DNA of 64,000 bases from JACPNO01 sp963825405 (GTDB lineage Bacteria; Acidobacteriota; Terriglobia; Bryobacterales; Bryobacteraceae), in assembly GCA_963825405.1 (NCBI GenBank), contig CAWGTB010000001.1:496001-560000 (forward strand), read 5' to 3'. Positions 25,211 to 33,009 of the stretch are shown here, piece after piece. The translations under genes were made by a program, and so were the position numbers. How positions within the stretch are numbered: the first letter of the stretch is position 1; the number at the start of each line of letters is the position of its first letter. The notes under the pieces are model-generated. The model was given only the letters and a program-made list of their open reading frames with translations, was not told the origin of the DNA and searched no databases.

Positions 25211-26441
25211 CGACGCGTTGTTGGAATGCGCGCGTGCATTTTCGCCGCGCGTGGAACAGACTACGCTCGACACAGCGCTATTGGATGCCCGCGGTCTGGC
25301 GCACTTATTTGGCACGCCTCACGACATCGCCAACGCCATTGCGCGGCGCGCCGCCACTTTGGGTTTTCAGGCAAACATCGCCCTGGCTTCGAATCCGGAT
25401 GCTGCCTATCACGCGGCACTCGGATTCTCCTGCATCAGCATCCTTCCCTACGGCGACGAAGCCAAATATCTGGCCAGCTTGCCGGTTGCTTTGCTGTCCG
25501 TCGAAGGCGAAATGGCGGAGACGCTGGAGCGCTGGGGCATCCGCACGTTTCGCGATCTGGCCGCACTGCCGGAGCTGGGTGTCGCGGCGCGGCTGGGTCC
25601 GGAAGGCGTCAGGCTGCAGCAACTGGCGCGCGGAGAAGGCAGCCGGCGCCTGCACGCCATCGAAGATCCACTGCGGTTTGAAGAGGAACTGGAGCCGGAA
25701 TATCCCGTGGATTTGCTCGAGCCGCTTTCATTTTTGCTGGCGCAAATGCTGACCACGCTGTGCGCGCGGCTGGCGGAACGCGCGCTCTCGACCAACGAAT
25801 TGCACCTGCGCATGCGGATGGAAAACGGCGGTGTGCACGAGACCCGCCTGAGTCTGCCAGTGCCCATGCGGGATTGGAAAGCGTTTCTGAAATTGCTGCA
25901 ACTGGATTTGAACGAACGGCCACCGCAAGCGCCCGTCGTGTATATCTGGCTCTTGACCGAGCCCTTGAAACCGCGCGTCACGCAGAACGGCTTGTTCATA
26001 CCGCTGGCTCCCGAGCCGGAAAAACTGGAGCTGACGCTGGCACGCATCGGCGGCGTGGTGGGTAAGCACAATATCGGGTCGCCGGAATTGTTGGATACGC
26101 ACCGGCCGGATGCGTTTAGGATGCGGCCGTTCAGCGCCTTGCAAACACGCGCGCAAACGCCGACGCCGGATCGCGGCACCCGCCTGGCATTTCGCGTGTA
26201 TCGCCCGCCGCGCGCCGCGCAGGCAAATGCTTCTTCCGGCCGGCCGGCATGGATTTCGGCCGCAGGCATTCACGGAAAAGTGATTTCTCTCGCCGGTCCC
26301 TGGCGCACCGCGGGCGATTGGTGGACCACGCAATCCTGGAATCGCGACGAGTGGGACGTGGCGTTAAGCGATGGCGCGCTATACCGCATTTTTTGCGACT
26401 GCCAGACCGGCCGCTGGTATGTGGAAGGGAATTACGATTGA
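25179..26441 (+). CDS. imuB: ImuB, Y-family polymerase-like protein, N-terminally short
   Basis: The 420-residue protein matches ImuB from the segment CARAFSPRVEQTTLDTALLD onward, through the thumb/HhH region WGIRTFRDLAALPELGVAARLG and little finger, to the ImuB C-terminus (WISAAGIHGKVISLAGPWR, then WDVALSDGALYRIF). ImuB lacks polymerase activity and links DnaE2 to the clamp. This one begins well inside the usual palm domain: the first 80 or so residues of typical ImuB are absent. Its stop overlaps the dnaE2 start. Confidence 0.9.
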   Translation: MFACIHTTSASDALLECARAFSPRVEQTTLDTALLDARGLAHLFGTPHDIANAIARRAATLGFQANIALASNPDAAYHAALGFSCISILPYGDEAKYLASLPVALLSVEGEMAETLERWGIRTFRDLAALPELGVAARLGPEGVRLQQLARGEGSRRLHAIEDPLRFEEELEPEYPVDLLEPLSFLLAQMLTTLCARLAERALSTNELHLRMRMENGGVHETRLSLPVPMRDWKAFLKLLQLDLNERPPQAPVVYIWLLTEPLKPRVTQNGLFIPLAPEPEKLELTLARIGGVVGKHNIGSPELLDTHRPDAFRMRPFSALQTRAQTPTPDRGTRLAFRVYRPPRAAQANASSGRPAWISAAGIHGKVISLAGPWRTAGDWWTTQSWNRDEWDVALSDGALYRIFCDCQTGRWYVEGNYD

Positions 26442-29400
26442 GCTACATCGAGCTGCACGCCCGCTCCGCCTTCAGCTTTTTGCAAGCTGCTTCTTTGCCC
26501 GAAGACCTCGTGGAAAGAGCCGCGCAATTAAATTATCCGGCCATGGCGCTGATCGATCGCGATGGCGTCTACGGCTCGCCGCGCTTCCATCAGGCAGCCA
26601 AAAAAGCCCGCATTCGCGCCCACATCGGCGCCGAAATCACCTGCACAGACGGTGTTTGCTATCCGCTGCTGGCGGAGAATCGCACTGGCTATCAGAACCT
26701 CTGCCGTCTGATCACGCGCATGAAATTGCGGGCCAAGAAAGGCGAAGGCGCGGCTACGCCGGAAGAGATGACGGAATTGTCAAAGGGGCTGATTTGTCTC
26801 GCGCCCTCTGCCAGCGGCCTGGAGCGCGCGGTGAACATGTTTGGCCGCGGCAATGTTTTCGCGGAACTGCAGCGGCACATGAATCGCGAGGAAGAAGCGC
26901 GCAACCAGGCCATGATCGACGCCGCCCGCCGCTTGCAATTGCCGCTGGTCGCAACCAACGGCGTTTGCCACACCATGCCCGAGCAGCGCGAAGTGTTCGA
27001 CGTGCTCACCTGCGTGCGCAACAAAGTCACGTTGAATAATGCCGGGCGCCTGCTGGCCCGCAATGGCGAGCGGCACCTCAAATCCAGCGCGGAAATGAAG
27101 CGGCTCTTTGCCGATCTGCCGGAAGCCATTGCCAACACGCGCGAGATTTCCGCGCGTCTCAATTTCACGCTGGCCGATCTAGGCTACGAATTTCCCCGCT
27201 ATCCCGTGCCGCCGGGCGAGACCATGATGTCGTTTCTGCGCCAGCGAACCGATGAAGGCGCGCGCCGGCGCTACCGCCCCTATTACGAGCGCGCCCAACG
27301 GCAGATCGAGAAGGAATTGGCGCTCATCGAAAAATTGAAATTGCCGGGCTATTTTCTCATCGTCTGGGACATCGTCAAGTTCTGCGGCGAGCACGGCATT
27401 CTGGCGCAGGGCCGCGGGTCAGCCGCCAATAGCGCAGTGTGCTACGCGCTGGGAATTACGGCGGTGGATGCAGTGGCTATGGAGCTACTCTTCGAAAGAT
27501 TTTTGTCGGAAGAGCGTGGCGAGTGGCCGGACATTGATATCGACCTGCCCTCCGGCGATCAGCGCGAGCGCGTCATTCAGTACGTCTACGAGCGCTTCGG
27601 AAAACTGGGCGCGGCCATGACCGCCAATGTGATCACCTATCGCGGCCGTTCAGCGGCGCGCGAAGTAGGCAAGGCGTTGGGGTTTGAAATCAGCTCCATC
27701 GAACGGCTGTCGGGGCTGGTGCGTAGTTGGGAGTGGAAGGATCCCAAAGACACGCCGCAGCGCCAGTTCGACGATGCCGGATTCGATCGGAATCATCCGC
27801 ACATTAAAAAATTCCTCGAGCTCTACCAGGCCGTGCAGGATCTGCCGCGCCACCTGGGCCAGCACTCCGGCGGCATGGTGATCTGCCAGGGGCAACTGGA
27901 TTCGGTGGTTCCGCTCGAGCCCGCGACCATGCCGGGCCGCGTCGTCGTCCAGTGGGATAAAGACGATTGCGCCGACATGGGCATCATCAAAGTGGACCTG
28001 CTGGGCCTGGGCATGATGGCCGTGCTCGAGGAATCGCTGGTGCGCATTCGCGAAAGTTATGGCGACGAAGTCGATCTGGCGCACTTGCCGCCCGACGATC
28101 CCGACGTGTACACCGCGCTGCAGAATGCCGACACGATCGGACTGTTTCAGGTGGAGAGCCGGGCGCAGATGTCGTGCCTGCCGCGCCATCAGCCGCGCAC
28201 GTTTTACGACATCGTGGTGCAGGTCGCGCTCATCCGTCCCGGTCCGATTGTGGGTGAGATGGTGAATCCCTATTTGAAACGACGCCAGGGCAGGGAAGCG
28301 CCAGAGTGCCTGCATCCTTTGCTCGAACCGGTGCTGCGGCGCACGCTGGGAATTCCGCTGTTTCAGGAACAACTGCTGCGCATCGCCATGATCGCCGCTG
28401 GATTTACCGGTGGCCAGGCAGAAGAGCTGCGCCGCGCGATGGGCTTCAAGCGATCCGAGAAACGCATGCGCGAAATCGAGGTGAAGCTGCGCGCGGGCAT
28501 GGAGCAAAAAGGCATTACAGGTAAAGTGCAGGACCGCATCATCCAGGCCATCAGCTCATTCGCGCTGTATGGTTTTCCCGAATCGCACGCGGCCAGTTTC
28601 GCGCTGATCGCCTATGCCAGCGCATGGCTGAAGTGCCATTACCTGGCTGCGTTCACCGCCGCCATGCTCAACAATCAGCCCATGGGGTTTTACTCGGCTG
28701 CGGTTCTGATTAAGGACGCCCAGCGGCACGGGCTGCGCGTGCTGCCCATCGACGCGGCGCAATCGAATTGGGAGTGTACGCTGGAAAATCTTCCCGCTGG
28801 ACTCGCGCTGCGGATGGGCCTGAGGTACGTGAAAGGCTTGCGCGCCGATGCGGGGCGCGCGCTGGTTGCCGAGCGCGCCCGCGTGCCATTTCAGGATGTG
28901 GACGATCTGGCGCGTCGCGTGAGCGAGTTGCGCAAAGACGAAATGACCCGGCTCGCCGAGGCGGGCGCGCTGAACCAGATCCGCGCGCGTCACCGCCGCG
29001 ATGCATTGTGGCAGGCGGGCCGCGCCGCGCAGCCGGTTGGCCCGTTGCTGCGCGAATTGCCGGAGACGGATGCCGCCTCGCCGCTCGCGCAGATGACTCT
29101 CGAAGAGCGCCTCACCGCCGATTATCGCGGCACCGGATTCACCATCGGCAAACATCCCATGGCGTACCGCCGCCCGGAAATGAACGCGCTTGGTGTGACG
29201 CGCGCCGCCGATCTGGGCCGCATGCGCAACGGCGATTTTGTGCGCGTGGCCGGAGCCGTGATCGTGCGCCAGCGTCCCGGTACCGCCAAAGGTTTCGTGT
29301 TTCTAAGCCTGGAAGACGAGAGCGGCGTCGCCAACGCAATCGTCACCCCGGACTTGTTCGATCAATACCGCTTCGCGCTGCTGCAAGAGCCGTTCCTGCT

Positions 29401-29509
29401 GGTGGAAGGACTGCTGCAAAATATCGATCGTGTGATTTCCGTGAAGGCGGCGCGCATTGAGGGGCTGGCGGCGAAGTCGGCCGTCGCGGCGTCGCACGAT
29501 TTTCACTGA
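26438..29509 (+). CDS. dnaE2: Error-prone DNA polymerase III alpha subunit DnaE2 (ImuC)
   Basis: The 1023-residue C-family polymerase starts at TTG 26438 (SYIELHARSAFSFLQAAS), overlapping the imuB stop as TTGA. It has the PHP domain, the active-site motifs GYFLIVWDIVKFC, AQGRGSAANSAVCYALGI and PDIDIDLPSGDQRE, the tandem HhH region (QHSGGMVICQGQLDSVVPLE) and a C-terminal OB fold (GRMRNGDFVRVAGAVIVRQR). Length is normal for DnaE2. It copies damaged DNA with ImuA/ImuB in the SOS mutasome. Confidence 0.97.
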   Translation: MSYIELHARSAFSFLQAASLPEDLVERAAQLNYPAMALIDRDGVYGSPRFHQAAKKARIRAHIGAEITCTDGVCYPLLAENRTGYQNLCRLITRMKLRAKKGEGAATPEEMTELSKGLICLAPSASGLERAVNMFGRGNVFAELQRHMNREEEARNQAMIDAARRLQLPLVATNGVCHTMPEQREVFDVLTCVRNKVTLNNAGRLLARNGERHLKSSAEMKRLFADLPEAIANTREISARLNFTLADLGYEFPRYPVPPGETMMSFLRQRTDEGARRRYRPYYERAQRQIEKELALIEKLKLPGYFLIVWDIVKFCGEHGILAQGRGSAANSAVCYALGITAVDAVAMELLFERFLSEERGEWPDIDIDLPSGDQRERVIQYVYERFGKLGAAMTANVITYRGRSAAREVGKALGFEISSIERLSGLVRSWEWKDPKDTPQRQFDDAGFDRNHPHIKKFLELYQAVQDLPRHLGQHSGGMVICQGQLDSVVPLEPATMPGRVVVQWDKDDCADMGIIKVDLLGLGMMAVLEESLVRIRESYGDEVDLAHLPPDDPDVYTALQNADTIGLFQVESRAQMSCLPRHQPRTFYDIVVQVALIRPGPIVGEMVNPYLKRRQGREAPECLHPLLEPVLRRTLGIPLFQEQLLRIAMIAAGFTGGQAEELRRAMGFKRSEKRMREIEVKLRAGMEQKGITGKVQDRIIQAISSFALYGFPESHAASFALIAYASAWLKCHYLAAFTAAMLNNQPMGFYSAAVLIKDAQRHGLRVLPIDAAQSNWECTLENLPAGLALRMGLRYVKGLRADAGRALVAERARVPFQDVDDLARRVSELRKDEMTRLAEAGALNQIRARHRRDALWQAGRAAQPVGPLLRELPETDAASPLAQMTLEERLTADYRGTGFTIGKHPMAYRRPEMNALGVTRAADLGRMRNGDFVRVAGAVIVRQRPGTAKGFVFLSLEDESGVANAIVTPDLFDQYRFALLQEPFLLVEGLLQNIDRVISVKAARIEGLAAKSAVAASHDFH

Positions 29510-29528
29510 GGTACAATTACAACAGCGT

Positions 29529-29605
29529 GCGCCCGTAGCTCAGCTGGATAGAGCGTTTGCCTCCGGAGCAAAAGGTCGGTGGTTCGAATCCACTCGGGCG
29601 TACCA
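29529..29605 (+). tRNA. tRNA-Arg (anticodon CCG)
   Basis: A full 77-base cloverleaf: acceptor GCGCCCG/CGGGCGT (top pair G-U), D arm GCTC/GAGC, anticodon stem TTTGC/GCAAA with loop CTCCGGA (anticodon CCG, codon CGG), T arm GGTGG/CCACT with loop TTCGAAT, and encoded CCA. A -10-like TACAAT lies at 29512-29517, about 12 bases upstream; no good -35 was seen. Confidence 0.97.
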
Positions 29606-29619
29606 GATTCTTTTCTGGT
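29602..29619 (+). terminator. Small hairpin at the tRNA 3' end
   Basis: ACCAGA and TCTGGT form a perfect 6-bp stem around a TTCTTT loop, using the tRNA's own CCA. There is no T-run after it, so it may aid 3' end formation and not terminate strongly. Confidence 0.35.
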
Positions 29620-29921
29620 AACTTTCGCGATATCTTCCGTTTGTGCACATTCGGCCTAGAATGGTCCAATTTGGGCCACCTGTCCATGGCGAATTAATAA
29701 TAAAATGAAGACCTTGATGTTCGGTGGCGGCTACTCATCCACTCTGCGATGCGCTGTGGCGTCGTGGTCGACCCAGTCTTGCTCTTCATAGGTCATGCCG
29801 TGGCGACCGGGCACCTTGCGGGTCGGACCGGGTCCTGTCGGCGTCGTGCTTGTGGTGCCAGGGCCTAGAACAACCGATCGCCGGCGCCACGTCACGCGGA
29901 TGCCAATGTACACTGATTGCT
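29620..29921. other. Intergenic stretch, no gene identified
   Basis: About 300 bases between the tRNA and the beta-propeller gene. A 60-codon minus-strand frame (29913-29731, ending DWVDHDATAHRRVDE) has no ribosome site and no family I recognise. I searched by eye for a repeat of the tRNA 3' end marking an integration site and found none. Confidence 0.5.
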
Positions 29922-31320
29922 ATGCGTTGGCTTGGCTGGCTGCTGATTCAAATTACACTTGCAGCGGCCGATTGGACGCAATTCCGCGGGCCGAACGGCT
30001 CCGGCGTCTCTTCCTCCAAAGGCCTTCCGGAACATTTCGACCTGCAAAAGAATGTTGTCTGGAGGACGGCGCTGCCCAGGGACATTCGTCACCGGTCTTC
30101 ACGGCCGATCATATCTTTGTCACCGCGTTCGAGGGCAAGACGTTGCTCACGATCTGCCTCGACCGCGCCAGCGGCAAGGTGCTCTGGCGGCGCGAGGCTC
30201 CGCGTGAACGCGAGGAGTCATTTCCAGAACACGAACGGACCGGCGTCGCCATCACCAGTCACGGACGGCGCCAACGTCTACGTTTTCTTTGGCGACTTCG
30301 GGCTGCTCTCCTACGGGCCGGAGGGCAACGAACGGTGGCGTCTGCCTCTAGGTCCTTTCAACAACGTAAACGGCCACGGCTCGTCGCCGATCCTCGCCGA
30401 TGGAAGGCTGGTGCTGATCTGCGATCAGGACACTGGCTCGTACCTGCTTGCCGTGGATGCCACGAGTGGGCGCGTGTTGTGGAAGACAATGCGGCCGGAA
30501 TACACGCGCGGTTACGCCACACCCGCGGTCTACCGGCCAAGGAACGGGCCGGCAGAGTTAATCGTTCCGGGATCATTCGAAGTGGCCTCGTACGCCATCG
30601 AGACGGGCGAGAAATTGTGGTGGGTGCGCGGCATGGCGTGGCAACTCAAGTCCGTGCCGGTCATAGACCGCGATCGCATATTTGTCAGCGGTTGGGAAAT
30701 TGGTGGCGATCAAGAAAAACGTAGTAAGATCCCTGAATTTCGCGAAAGCTCTCGCGGAGTATGACAAGAATCATGACGGCAAGCTCTCGCCCGGCGAGAT
30801 GCCCCCAAGCTATGGTTCTGAATGGTTCGGCGAAGCCGATCTCAACCATGACGGATACATCGACGAGCGCGAGTGGCAGTTCTACCAAACCCGCAATGCC
30901 GCGGAGAACTGCCTGGTCGCGATTCGAGGCGGCGGCCGCGGCGATGTCACCAAGAGCCACGTGCTCTGGAGATATCGCAAGGCATTGCCGAACACGTCAT
31001 CGCCGCTGTTGTACGAGGGAGTGATCTATCTAGTCCGCGATGGGATCTTTACGAGCCTGAACCCGGAGAATGGCGCGGTGTTCAAGCAGGCCCGTCTCGC
31101 CGGCGCACTCGGTCGCTATTGGTCTTCGCCCGTCGCCGCTGACGGCAGGATCTTTGTGGCGAGCGAAGACGGGAAAGTCGTCGTGCTGCGGGCTGCTCCG
31201 GAATGGGAGATTCTCGCCATCAACAGTCTCGACGAGGACACCTTCGCCACGCCCGCGATTCTCGATGGCCGGATCTACGTGCGCACGCGCGTGGCGCTCT
31301 ACTGTTTCGCAAAGCGCTAG
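29922..31320 (+). CDS. Secreted PQQ-type beta-propeller protein with EF-hands (three frameshifts)
   Basis: Joined, about 465 residues. A signal peptide (MRWLGWLLIQITLAAA) precedes WTQFRGPNGSGVS, a common opening of planctomycete/acidobacterial PQQ-like propellers. Repeats include ASGKVLWRREAP, TSGRVLWKTMRP and LNPENGAVFKQARL. Two EF-hand loops lie between blades: DKNHDGKLSPGE and DLNHDGYIDERE. Breaks fall near 30078, 30215-30225 and 30740; the first is equivalent to a lost base, the other two to gained bases, and correction restores GHSSPVF, NTNGPASPSPVTDG and IPEFAKALAEYDKN. Calcium-binding is expected from the EF-hands; PQQ binding is not shown, and the fold is often purely structural. Confidence 0.82.
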
Positions 31321-31335
31321 CATCGAGGAAGGGCG

Positions 31336-31505
31336 TCAAACTCCGCTCCTGTTTGCTTTCCGGCGATTCTCTTCCAAGCTGAGCGGAATTCCGCTATACG
31401 CATTTAGCAACCGCGACCGGATCTCTGCGCCGTTTAGACCGCCACCAGCCGCGGCAGCCGAAGTTGCGGCCACCGCCAGTAACAAAATCACTCACAGGCG
31501 CGCAT
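31336..31505 (-). pseudogene. N-terminal remnant of an SBBP-repeat-like secreted protein
   Basis: A good ribosome site (AGGAGG, 31515-31510) precedes ATG 31505. After one frame slip a signal-peptide-like stretch (ILLLAVAATSAAAA) leads into LNAYSGIPLSLEENR. The last motif matches the start of large acidobacterial SBBP/beta-propeller proteins (consensus like PLSFEENRGQ). The frame ends after about 50 codons and the remaining DNA is the convergent propeller gene, so the rest of the protein is gone. Frame errors blur the exact ends. Confidence 0.5.
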
Positions 31506-31538
31506 ACAGCCTCCTAAGGTAAGTCCAGCGTATTGCGT

Positions 31539-31960
31539 TCACGGGCGGGTGACATGGAAGTGAAACGTCAAGTAGAAATCACCTTCGTTCGTCAGGTCAC
31601 CCTTGGAGTCCACCAGATCGAGGCGCGCGCGAGTTCGCCCGGGACTTGTGCTGCCGTCGGAGTTCACGACCGGTATGGGATCGATGAACCAATCGCTGCA
31701 GCCACCGGAATTGGCGGCATTGCACGAGACCTGCGCCTGCTGCGTCTCAGGCTCGTTCAGCAGCGTCGGATCCATCTCCAGCCGGTAGAACACGAGGAAT
31801 GGGCTCCGGGCGGAAAGCGGATCGACAAATCGCAGTTGAACTTGTCGCCGGCCTTCATGGTCAACATGTCGTGGTTATCCGGCGAACATTTGTTCTCCAT
31901 CCGTACCGCATCAGGGCGAAACAGGAGATGACTGGTGCTCCTCTGCAAATGTACTGCTAG
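31539..31960 (-). pseudogene. 3' part of an unrecognised gene (frame broken)
   Basis: Two minus frames join near 31795: one with STSHLLFRPDAVRMENKC and KAGDKFNCDLSIRFPPGAH, the next with FLVFYRLEMDPTLLNEPE and NEGDFYLTFHFHVTRP before the stop at 31539. The composition looks like a secreted beta-rich protein, but I cannot name a family. No convincing start codon or ribosome site is visible, so it may be a fragment or the C-terminal part of the propeller remnant upstream. Confidence 0.4.
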
Positions 31961-32345
31961 AACTTTCGGACATAGTTGCTGCCGCCGATTGCGACCAAAC
32001 GTTCGCTCCATCGAAAACCGCGCCTGCAGGTTGTGGGCCGGCAGTATATGTTCCAATAGTTGCGCCATCGCTGGCGCGGACCTTCGTGACGGTCCCGCCG
32101 TCGTAGTTGCTGACCCAGATGTTGTCACCATCAAACAATGCATTAGCCGGCCTCGCACCCATTGGAAACGTGCCCGCTAGTGAGAAATCGACAGTATTGA
32201 ATTTCATCACGTTATTGTCGATTTGGTTCGTCACCCACATATACTGTCCATCGAAGGCTATCCCGCTCGGCTCGTTGCCTGCCGCAAGAGTCATGAGATT
32301 TGCGTGCGCAACCAGCAAATCGCGGCACATGACCAGCCTGGTCAC
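31911..32345 (-). pseudogene. YVTN/YncE-like beta-propeller fragment
   Basis: Three blade-like repeats are visible: GIAFDGQYMWVTNQIDNNVM, NALFDGDNIWVSNYDGGTVT and GAVFDGANVW. This is the pattern of YVTN/NHL-type propellers, which normally have six or seven blades. The frame loses the repeat at about 31980 (the phase then reads VAIGGSNYVRKF in another frame before a stop), so the domain is truncated or frameshifted. No signal peptide is seen at the N-terminus. Confidence 0.5.
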
Positions 32346-33009
32346 GGGGTAAGCCGCTAGGCCTGATTCCGTCTCAGGGAGAGCTTACTAACTGATCAGT
32401 GGAGTCCTCGAACATTTTGGACGAGTTGCACGGGGGCATGGATGGCACCCGCTTGCCCAACTCACCTTCTTGCATCAAGGACTCCGAACATTCAGATACT
32501 GGGAGGACAGTTTTGGTTTCAGCAGTTTTTCGCCTCGGCTCCGAACCCAGGTTGGAAAATCGACGCTGCCCATGAACTCGCTCGACTCATTGCGGACGAG
32601 TGGAAATCAGCACACCGGATGCCGCAAAGGCTTTATTCAGGGTCCCGGAGCGGCAATGAACTCCATTCATAGGGTTGCCTAATTGCAACGTTATTGGGCT
32701 GTACAACTACTCCCCGCGTCCGCAGACCCAGGCCGTGCAATTTAACGGACCGAAACCTGCTTGTATCGGCACTACTGGTTCCACATGTCTCATAGAGTCG
32801 ACTCTCCTTCGGTATGCTGCTGTTGCACACGGACTCAGGCTCTGTGTCAATCTGCTCCAGACCCGGCAGTTCTCTTTCTCAATGCCGCGTCATCAAGCGA
32901 AATCAAGCGCGCGGCCAACTTCGTTAGTTCCGATCCTTTTCGAACTACGCTACGGGAGGACATTGTGCCAGAAGTTAGCTATTTTGCAATTGCTATTGGC
33001 TGAGAAACC
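32346..33009. other. Low-coding intergenic patch
   Basis: No recognisable gene. Several 60-110 codon frames occur on both strands; one plus-strand frame ends SSSEIKRAANFVSS and so on just before the membrane protein gene and could be a fragment, but it has no matching start. Together with the remnants to the left this looks like an eroding region. Confidence 0.4.

Noticed and set aside
29529..29700. tRNA as integration site
   Set aside because: No integrase and no repeated tRNA 3' end was found downstream by eye.
29731..29913. 60-codon minus-strand frame between tRNA and propeller gene
   Set aside because: No ribosome site, repetitive Thr/Pro/Gly start and no recognisable family.
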